A stretch of 7,244 bases of DNA. It comes from Phormidesmis priestleyi (lineage in GTDB: Bacteria > Cyanobacteriota > Cyanobacteriia > Phormidesmidales > Phormidesmidaceae). The notes under the pieces are model-generated. The model was not told where the DNA came from. It saw only the letters and a program-made list of their open reading frames with translations, and ran no database searches. The position numbers and the translations under genes were made by a program. Positions within the stretch are counted from its first letter, which is position 1. Every line of letters begins with the position of its first letter. Location: contig QBMP01000235.1 in the NCBI GenBank assembly GCA_003242115.1, forward strand, positions 1 through 7,244, in the 5' to 3' direction. Below are positions 1 through 4,793 of this stretch, in pieces.

Positions 1-10
1 GTTTTAAACA

Positions 11-88
11 AAAGGGCCTTTGCCTGCACTGTTTGGATGGCCCTAGTTAAAGGGCCGATATTAAAGGAATTCGGCAAAGCCTTTAATA
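11..88. repeat. Nested inverted repeats in the spacer at the left edge
   Basis: Three overlapping palindromic units lie within about 80 bp. GGCCCT at 39-44 pairs with AGGGCC at 51-56 across a 6-nt loop. TATTAAAGG at 59-67 pairs with CCTTTAATA at 80-88 across a 12-nt loop. The segment around 15-24 (GGCCTTTGCC) is complementary, with a one-base bulge, to GGCAAAGCC at 73-81, so it could form an outer stem enclosing the first hairpin. No T-tract follows on either strand, so an intrinsic terminator is not obvious. No gene is visible in 1-177. This may be a small intergenic palindromic element or the edge of something outside the window. Confidence 0.45.
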
Positions 89-142
89 GTACCATTAAAT
101 CTATTATGCAAGAGGTCTAGTCATCTCTAATTTTTCGGCATA

Positions 143-176
143 CTAAAATAAAATCCGTAAATTTAGGCAGAATTTA
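143..176 (-). terminator. Weak terminator candidate after the cysteine hydrolase gene
   Basis: Just past the TAG stop of the minus-strand gene, TAAATT (158-163) and AATTTA (171-176) form a 6-bp AT-only stem with a 7-nt loop. On the minus strand it is followed, after CGG, by the T-rich run ATTTTATTTT. Position and T-tract fit an intrinsic terminator, but the stem has no G:C pair, so its strength is doubtful. Confidence 0.25.
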
Positions 177-177
177 G

Positions 178-1242
178 CTAAATTCTCATCAAGTTTGCAA
201 AATGTGGCCATTCTCTCAATGTATCTACAGATTGGACGATGTTCATCCCTGCCTGGGCAAATTGCTGATACGTTTCTGCTGCACTATCGGTGAAATCGAC
301 GACACCGGGCACAACCACCGGAGAAGTGCAGTCGTTCAGCAAATAGACTTTTTGCGCCAGAGCCGGATCAACGGCCTGAATTTCGCTGAGCAAATCGCGG
401 ACAGTCCAAGCAACACAGTGGCTCTTGGCCTGTCCGGCAATAATAACCGCATCAAAGCTGAGCAAATGCTGGATCAGCCGATTATTTTTCTGGGCGATCG
501 CCTGATTCGCATCGTCGGTCAAAACTTCAGGGCTCAAGATGGAATAGTTTTCGGTGAGCGGATTGTCTCCTTTAATCTCAAAGCGAGTTTGGCTACGGCG
601 AACCATATTGTGAAAGAAACAGGCTTCTTCAAAAGCGGATACTAAGGCATGGCCCACACCGCCTAACATCGAGTGATAGGGCCAAATAGTCAACGGATAT
701 TTGCCATTCTCACTGAGCTGTTTGGCATAGTGAAGCGCAAAGGCTTCGACGGTTTGTGCTTGAGTAGATTGATCAGATTGACTGGACTGAACAGATAGGC
801 TTTTGGCAACAGCTGGGTTTACCCGCCATTTTCCTTGCTGCACGGCTTCAAACGGAATTAGCGTCATCGGGGCCGGATGCTCTCCAGCTTCGTCAATCCA
901 AAAAATGGGGTGAAAAATCTGCGCGGCGATGTGAGTATCTAACGTTGGGATAATTTCGGTAATGACATCCAGGTTGCGATAAATAAATTCGCACAGCCGC
1001 CGGGTGTCATCAACCGCGCCCATGCCTGAGCGTCCGCCGACAAATAGCTCAAAATCAGGCAGACAAAAGGTGTTTTGCACATCAATAGCTAGCAAACAGA
1101 CGCGGGCTTGGTCGGTGTCTGCCGGAGAAATATGATTGGCTGCTGCGTAGGCTTTCGCTTCGCTGGCACGGGTTTGGTAGGGAACGCGGTAGAGCTGGCC
1201 GGTGCTGTTTGGGGTGAAGTAGTCAGGAAGAGGGGTGGTCAT
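178..1242 (-). CDS. Nicotinamidase/isochorismatase-family cysteine hydrolase (long form)
   Basis: A 354-residue protein of the isochorismatase-like cysteine hydrolase superfamily, closest in motif layout to nicotinamidases, which deamidate nicotinamide to nicotinate in NAD salvage. The catalytic triad is visible: D54 in LLAIDVQNTF, K224 in FEIKGDNP and C276 in GQAKSHCVAWT. A nicotinamidase-like metal site is suggested by D102, H104 and H111 (TLDTH then IFHP), and WPYH at 187-190 matches the family WPxH motif. No signal peptide or membrane segment is seen, so it is cytosolic. It is far longer than typical PncA (about 200 residues). The excess is an N-terminal extension of about 45 residues and an insert around 112-185 with a Ser/Gln-rich stretch near 151-163. 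The ATG start has no clear Shine-Dalgarno. It follows the ADP-ribosylglycohydrolase gene by 25 bp and is probably cotranscribed with it. The substrate is inferred from motifs and context; another amide or carbamoyl compound is possible. Confidence 0.85.
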   Translation of the reverse strand: MTTPLPDYFTPNSTGQLYRVPYQTRASEAKAYAAANHISPADTDQARVCLLAIDVQNTFCLPDFELFVGGRSGMGAVDDTRRLCEFIYRNLDVITEIIPTLDTHIAAQIFHPIFWIDEAGEHPAPMTLIPFEAVQQGKWRVNPAVAKSLSVQSSQSDQSTQAQTVEAFALHYAKQLSENGKYPLTIWPYHSMLGGVGHALVSAFEEACFFHNMVRRSQTRFEIKGDNPLTENYSILSPEVLTDDANQAIAQKNNRLIQHLLSFDAVIIAGQAKSHCVAWTVRDLLSEIQAVDPALAQKVYLLNDCTSPVVVPGVVDFTDSAAETYQQFAQAGMNIVQSVDTLREWPHFANLMRI

Positions 1243-1267
1243 GGGAGAGATAGGGAGATAAGGAGAG

Positions 1268-2056
1268 TTAGAAAGGATAGGGGTAGGTATATTTGGCGCA
1301 GAAAGTTAGCGTTGTTTGGCGGAGGGAGTTGTCTAGGGAGGTGAGGGTTTGTTGAGCGATCGCTGCTGGCACACCACCGTAAAAAGCTTCGGCAATACCG
1401 CCGGTAATTGCACCCATTGTGTCGGTATCGCCACCGAGCGAAATTGTGTTGCGAATCGCATCTTCAAAATCTGTAGATTCTAAAAAGGCAATGATCGACT
1501 CTGGCACCGTTTCCTGGCAAGACTCGTTGAATTCATACGTAGGCCGAATGTCTGCAAGGGAGCGGATCAGATCATAGTCAAAATTCTGTTCAATAAAGGC
1601 TTTAATGGCTGACTTAGATTTGCCCTGACGCGCGAGTAGAATGGCGGAGGCGGTGGCTTGTGCGCCCTTAATGCCTTCGGGATGGTTGTGCGTGACTTCG
1701 GCGGTTTGCTTGGCTACCGCTAGCACTTGATCCAACTCATCGTAGGCAAAGCCGACGGCACTGACGCGCATGGCCGAACCATTACCCCAACTGTTGTAAG
1801 GCTCCAAAGAAGAGGAGAAAGCCCACTGATTGAACCGGGCTCCGTAGCCGCCAACTAGATGGGGATACGCCTGAGCATAGCGCTTAATGCTCTCAGCAAA
1901 GCTACCGCTGTGCAAAATCACCTCGGCGACGGCAACCGAGAGAATGCTGTCATCCGTAAAGCTGCTGTGTGGGGTAAACAGCTCAAAATCCTTGTGCTTG
2001 ATACGATCAAACTCATAGACCGAACCAATGGTGTCTCCAGCGATCGCACCTAACAT
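1268..2056 (-). CDS. ADP-ribosylglycohydrolase family protein (DraG-like)
   Basis: A 262-residue protein of the ADP-ribosyl-(dinitrogen reductase) glycohydrolase / ADP-ribosylhydrolase family. These enzymes remove ADP-ribose from modified proteins or related acceptors using a two-metal (Mg or Mn) centre. The fold starts at once with MLGAIAGDTIGSVYE. Metal-ligand motifs are FTDDS (33-37) and GGDTDT (208-213). GNGSAMR (91-97) and the THNHPEG segment (122-128) also match the family. All key acidic residues are present, so it is probably active. The length is ordinary for the single-domain form. The ATG is backed by a purine-rich AAGGA about 8 nt upstream. It is the first gene of a minus-strand unit with the cysteine hydrolase and faces the NrtR-type gene across a palindromic operator. 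The substrate cannot be read from the sequence: arginine-linked ADP-ribose on a protein, or a small-molecule or nucleic-acid adduct, are all possible. Without a nearby nitrogenase or DraT gene, a role in nitrogenase control is not supported. Confidence 0.9.
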   Translation of the reverse strand: MLGAIAGDTIGSVYEFDRIKHKDFELFTPHSSFTDDSILSVAVAEVILHSGSFAESIKRYAQAYPHLVGGYGARFNQWAFSSSLEPYNSWGNGSAMRVSAVGFAYDELDQVLAVAKQTAEVTHNHPEGIKGAQATASAILLARQGKSKSAIKAFIEQNFDYDLIRSLADIRPTYEFNESCQETVPESIIAFLESTDFEDAIRNTISLGGDTDTMGAITGGIAEAFYGGVPAAIAQQTLTSLDNSLRQTTLTFCAKYTYPYPF

Positions 2057-2059
2057 AAG

Positions 2060-2081
2060 CCCTTTCCTTGCCCTTTCCTTG
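2060..2081. repeat. Tandem 11-bp repeat carrying a duplicated Shine-Dalgarno
   Basis: CCCTTTCCTTG occurs twice head-to-tail at 2060-2070 and 2071-2081. Read on the minus strand it gives CAAGGAAAGGG twice, upstream of the ATG of the ADP-ribosylglycohydrolase gene. Each copy supplies an AAGGA ribosome-binding core; the proximal one lies about 8 nt from the start codon. Confidence 0.6.
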
Positions 2082-2091
2082 ATTATTTCTC

Positions 2092-2118
2092 ATCTTAGTG
2101 TAATATTGACACTAAGAT
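2092..2118. promoter_or_regulatory. Palindromic operator, probable NrtR binding site
   Basis: ATCTTAGTGT (2092-2101) and ACACTAAGAT (2109-2118) are perfect 10-bp inverted arms around the 7-bp spacer AATATTG. It lies in the 95-bp gap between the divergent ADP-ribosylglycohydrolase and Nudix/winged-helix genes. NrtR regulators are known to bind palindromes of about 20 bp near NAD-metabolism genes. The position, symmetry and adjacent regulator make this the likely operator for both directions. Assignment to this protein is inference. Confidence 0.75.
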
Positions 2119-2135
2119 AATTGTTATAGCAAAAT
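2106..2135 (+). promoter_or_regulatory. Candidate promoter for the NrtR-type gene
   Basis: A perfect -35 hexamer TTGACA lies at 2106-2111, with a weak -10 CAAAAT (2130-2135, 18-bp spacer, 4 of 6 matches). The -35 box runs into the right arm of the palindrome, so a repressor bound there would block RNA polymerase. The implied transcript start is only about 10 nt before the ATG at 2152, so the leader would be very short. An alternative -10, TAATAT at 2101-2106, also lies inside the palindrome. Confidence 0.35.
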
Positions 2136-2151
2136 CATTCCCATAGCGTCA

Positions 2152-2904
2152 ATGCCAGCGTCAATAACTTACACCTACGAGTATCCCCGGCCTGCTTTGA
2201 CCGTCGATTGTGTCGTGTTTGGATTTGAGGTTGGCGTTGGGGTTGGCGTTGGTGTTGGAGCGGCGTTCAAGGTGCTGTTAATTCGCCGCAAGCTGCCGCC
2301 TTATGAGGGGCAATGGGCACTGCCGGGTGGATTTGTGCAGATGGAAGAGTCTGTTGAGGCGGCGGCGGTGCGTGAATTGCAGGAAGAAACGGGGGTGAAA
2401 GACGTGTTTTTAGAGCAGCTCTATACGTTTGGAGCAGTGGGGAGAGATCCGCGCGATCGCACTGTCTCAGTCGCTTACTACGCCCTGATTAATTTGCAAA
2501 GCCATCCTGTACAGGCGGCGACTGATGCCAGTGATGCCCGGTGGTTTAAGCTGTTTGAGTTGCCAAAAATAGGGGCAAAAATAGAAACGGTATTAGGCTT
2601 TGATCACGCTGAGATTTTGGATTGTGCATTAGCTCGCTTACAGGCCAAGATTCGTTACGAGCCCATCGGCTTTGAGCTGTTGCCAAAAGCCTTTACACTC
2701 TCGCAATTGCAGCGTCTCTATGAACAGATTTTGAATCGTCCTTTAGATAAAAGAAACTTTCGCAAAAAGCTGTTGAAGATGGATCTGCTGATAGACACTG
2801 GCCAACAAGAGACAGGCGTTGCCCATCGAGCCGCGCAGCTTTACCAGTTTGATCTGGAGAAATATCGAGCCCTCAAGCAACGAGGCTTTAGTTTTGAACT
2901 CTAG
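2152..2904 (+). CDS. nrtR: Nudix-related transcriptional regulator, NrtR type
   Basis: A 250-residue two-domain protein. Residues about 14-150 form a Nudix domain with a full Nudix box, G60 to V82 (G60, E66, R74-E75, E78-E79, G81). Residues about 170-250 form the winged-helix DNA-binding domain typical of NrtR ([20 protein letters not shown], then [13 protein letters not shown]). NrtR proteins repress NAD biosynthesis and salvage genes, and ADP-ribose or related nucleotides release them from DNA. The N-terminus ([17 protein letters not shown]) matches the usual start of this family, supporting the ATG despite no clear Shine-Dalgarno. Many NrtR regulators have a degenerate Nudix box; here it is intact, so hydrolase activity may persist. 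Unusual is a (Val-Gly)5 run at 27-36 between the first two beta strands. It is divergent from the ADP-ribosylglycohydrolase and hydrolase genes, with a palindrome between, so autoregulation and control of both is likely. A pure ADP-ribose pyrophosphatase is the less likely alternative. Confidence 0.88.
   Translation: MPASITYTYEYPRPALTVDCVVFGFEVGVGVGVGVGAAFKVLLIRRKLPPYEGQWALPGGFVQMEESVEAAAVRELQEETGVKDVFLEQLYTFGAVGRDPRDRTVSVAYYALINLQSHPVQAATDASDARWFKLFELPKIGAKIETVLGFDHAEILDCALARLQAKIRYEPIGFELLPKAFTLSQLQRLYEQILNRPLDKRNFRKKLLKMDLLIDTGQQETGVAHRAAQLYQFDLEKYRALKQRGFSFEL
2230..2259 (+). repeat. Five-copy GTTGGN hexamer microrepeat encoding (VG)5
   Basis: Five consecutive in-frame GTTGGN units (third positions C, G, C, T, A) encode Val-Gly repeats at residues 27-36 of the NrtR-type protein. 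The run falls at the loop before the AFKVLLIRR strand. Length changes by whole units would keep the frame. Confidence 0.8.
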
Positions 2905-3024
2905 GGTAACAATGGAACGATGATGACACGCCGCCAAGCTAAAGTTACGCGGGCATTGGTGCTACGACGCTAACCTAAACTGCAAGCTTCTAAACCCAAA
3001 AGCTGCCAATCAATAGGGTTTGCC

Positions 3025-3213
3025 ATGACACCTTCGTCGGCTATAGCCGCGACGGCTGCGCGATCGCTGAACGCACCTATGTTGAGCCTCTTTGAGGCTG
3101 ACAGACAGCTTGTGGCAACCTTGGATGAAGCTGCGATCGCTGCCGAACAAAGCGCGATCGCGGCTCAACAAACTATGATCGCGACACAACAAGGCGCAGT
3201 TGTGGCCGAATAG
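3025..3213 (+). CDS. Doubtful small ORF with heptad-like repeats
   Basis: A 62-residue open frame of unknown function; I do not recognise a family. Its C-terminal half is built of seven-residue units: AIAAEQS (37-43), AIAAQQT (44-50), MIATQQG (51-57) and a partial AVVAE (58-62). A related AIAATAA occurs at 6-12. A helical, coiled-coil-like peptide is conceivable. The DNA repeats carry HIP1 octamers, so the repeat could be a product of octamer-rich spacer DNA rather than of a protein. The upstream sequence contains AATAGGG but no clear Shine-Dalgarno, and the opposite strand is open over much of the same stretch. It may be expressed, a remnant, or chance. Confidence 0.22.
   Translation: MTPSSAIAATAARSLNAPMLSLFEADRQLVATLDEAAIAAEQSAIAAQQTMIATQQGAVVAE
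3133..3210 (+). repeat. Degenerate 21-bp tandem repeat with HIP1 octamers
   Basis: Units at 3133-3153, 3154-3174, 3175-3195 and a partial one at 3196-3210 follow the pattern GCGATCGCNGCNNAACAAANN. The first two contain GCGATCGC intact; the third has ATGATCGC; the fourth has lost the octamer. Confidence 0.6.
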
Positions 3214-3377
3214 CGTGCCAACTAGCTAGCGGATAAATTGCACGAAATCAGCGTCAATCCAGACATGCTTTGATCTGGGTAAATATCAAGCAGAGGCTGG
3301 TCAGCGGCACTGCCAAAACGGGTTATAACTATTCAGTAACCAATGTCCAGTAGGCCAACGTCTTTAAGGCAAGTTTG

Positions 3378-4793
3378 ATGGTTGATAATGCCGCGCTAAC
3401 AACACAGCCCGCTACCCGCTTAGCCGATGTCTATCGGACGCTGCAACCTGGCCCTTTGACGACTGCAAAGGAGCTAAAGGCGTTTTACACGGAAGAAATT
3501 AATCAGGTGAGGGGCGGCGATAAAATGCAGCGGCTGAAGCTGCGCCTGAACCGGGCCTATGCTGATCGCATTCCGTTTAAAGCCTGTGTGATGGGGCATC
3601 GGGGCGTGGGCAAGTCTACCGAAATTTCGCGTTTGCTGTTTCAGGTAGAGCAGCAGTTTCAGCCGATTCGGTTTAGTGCGGTTTCGGTGCTCGATCCTGG
3701 CAACTTTAAGCCGCTGGATGTGCTGCTAGTGCTAATGGCCGCTGTGGCGGAGCAGACTGCGCAACCCGTTGCCAAAGGGGGAGCAGGAAAGCGTCCTTCA
3801 GAGGCAAGGCTACGGGACATTTGGGATTGGTTTGCTTCTGAAAAAGATACTCGCGAACTGGCGCAAAATGCCGCGATCGCACTCGAAGCAGGCGCAGGTG
3901 TAAAAGATGATTCACTCTGGAACAAGGTGCTGGGGCTCTTTGCCACCCTCAAGGGAGAGATTAAGTTTGCTTCTACGCGCAAAACTGAAGTTGTGGAGTA
4001 TCGCCTAACTCGGTTGGATACGCTGATGAGCGTTGCTAATCGGCTGTTGGATGAGTGCAATCAGCTTCTGCGTGAGCAAACGGGCAAACAGTGGCTGCTA
4101 GTTGGTGAAGATTTTGATCGGGCTGGGATTCCGAGCGATCGCATCGAAGAACTTTTCATTACCTACGCCAACATTTTTCAGGAACTGCGATCGCACCTCA
4201 TCTTCACCCTGCCGATTGGGCTGTATTACTCTGCGAAGGCAACGCGGCTACCTTTTTCAGGAGACTGTAGCTTTGTGATTCCAGATACGCCGATGTTTGA
4301 CCCGGATCATACGCCGAGGGGCGAGGGCCGAGCGGCGGTGGCAAAGGCTCTGGCAGCGCGGATGGATTTGAAATTATTTGAGCCGGAGCAGTTGCAGCGG
4401 TTGATAGTGGCTTCGGGCGGAAATTTACGAGATTTGTTTAGCCTGATTAACTATGCGGCGGATGGGGCTTCGATTCGAGGCGTTGAGCAAATTGCTGGGC
4501 CGGATGCCGATGCCGCGATTGTGAATTTGCGCAGCGACTATGAGCGCCGCTTGGGCCAAAGCCCCTATGACCCGGATGAAATTCGCTATGAAGATAAGGC
4601 TAGCCTGCTGAAGCAGCTTTACGAGGGCGATAAGCAGGCTCAGGTGCCGACGCCAGGGCTTTATGCGCTGCTGAATGCTCGCTCTGTGCAGGAGTTTAAC
4701 GGGCAGCGCTGGTTTGGGGTGCATCCGCTGGTGGTGGATATTTTGGTAGCGCAGAAGCAGTTGACCGCAGGAGCAGCCGGTGGAACCTTCTGA
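3378..4793 (+). CDS. P-loop AAA-like ATPase, first gene of a two-gene module
   Basis: A 471-residue cytosolic ATPase. Walker A is GHRGVGKS (73-80, K79, S80), following the strand FKACVM. The Walker B-like strand is WLLVGEDFDR (239-248, with E244-D245). LIFTLPIGL (274-282) fits a sensor-1 strand, and SGGNLRDLFSLI (346-357) fits the arginine-bearing lid helix (sensor 2) of AAA/STAND-type ATPases. Residues about 405-460 look like a winged-helix end (LLKQLYEGD, then VQEFNGQRWFGVHPLVVDIL). The ATG at 3378 is chosen over an in-frame TTG at 3375 because AAGG (3366-3369) lies 8 nt before it. The gene overlaps the next one by 14 bp, so the products probably act together. The architecture suggests an NTP-driven switch, as in bacterial conflict or signalling modules; the role is inferred and no effector domain is visible in this protein. 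Another possibility is a general regulatory ATPase. Confidence 0.82.
   Translation: MVDNAALTTQPATRLADVYRTLQPGPLTTAKELKAFYTEEINQVRGGDKMQRLKLRLNRAYADRIPFKACVMGHRGVGKSTEISRLLFQVEQQFQPIRFSAVSVLDPGNFKPLDVLLVLMAAVAEQTAQPVAKGGAGKRPSEARLRDIWDWFASEKDTRELAQNAAIALEAGAGVKDDSLWNKVLGLFATLKGEIKFASTRKTEVVEYRLTRLDTLMSVANRLLDECNQLLREQTGKQWLLVGEDFDRAGIPSDRIEELFITYANIFQELRSHLIFTLPIGLYYSAKATRLPFSGDCSFVIPDTPMFDPDHTPRGEGRAAVAKALAARMDLKLFEPEQLQRLIVASGGNLRDLFSLINYAADGASIRGVEQIAGPDADAAIVNLRSDYERRLGQSPYDPDEIRYEDKASLLKQLYEGDKQAQVPTPGLYALLNARSVQEFNGQRWFGVHPLVVDILVAQKQLTAGAAGGTF
4769..4773 (+). promoter_or_regulatory. Shine-Dalgarno fixing the GTG start of the TPR gene
   Basis: AGGAG lies 6 nt before the GTG at 4780-4782, inside the end of the ATPase gene. 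It supports the non-ATG start and translational coupling to the ATPase. Confidence 0.7.

Larger units (their letters stand above)
2905..3377. other. Gene-poor stretch between regulator and ATPase unit
   Basis: About 470 bp without a confident gene. It holds a doubtful 62-codon ORF (3025-3213), a 12-bp palindrome CGGCTATAGCCG (3038-3049), and a short inverted pair AAACCC/GGGTTT (2992-2997 and 3016-3021). Upstream of the ATPase, TATAAC at 3324-3329 matches a -10 box at 5 of 6 positions, with no good -35 at the right spacing. It would start a transcript near 3336, about 40 nt before the ATPase gene. No convincing terminator for the regulator gene was found, and no tRNA. Confidence 0.5.

Noticed and set aside
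202..645. Open frame of 147 codons on the plus strand opposite the cysteine hydrolase
   Set aside because: It lies wholly antisense to a gene with clear catalytic motifs and has no recognisable domain.
1268..2056. DraG acting on nitrogenase reductase
   Set aside because: No nif or draT gene is visible and the context is NAD metabolism; the family has many other substrates.
2920..2973. 17-codon ATG frame after the regulator gene (MMTRRQAKVTRALVLRR)
   Set aside because: Too short, with no Shine-Dalgarno, no conservation information and no partner.
2992..3021. AAACCC/GGGTTT pair as terminator of the regulator gene
   Set aside because: The arms are six pairs with an 18-nt loop and no T-tract.
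3038..3049. 12-bp palindrome CGGCTATAGCCG as an operator
   Set aside because: It lies inside a doubtful ORF with no promoter nearby, and a similar GC-rich palindrome can arise by chance in HIP1-rich DNA.
3375..3377. TTG as start of the ATPase gene
   Set aside because: The ATG immediately after it has better Shine-Dalgarno spacing (8 nt versus 5) and is the stronger codon; the protein would differ by one residue only.
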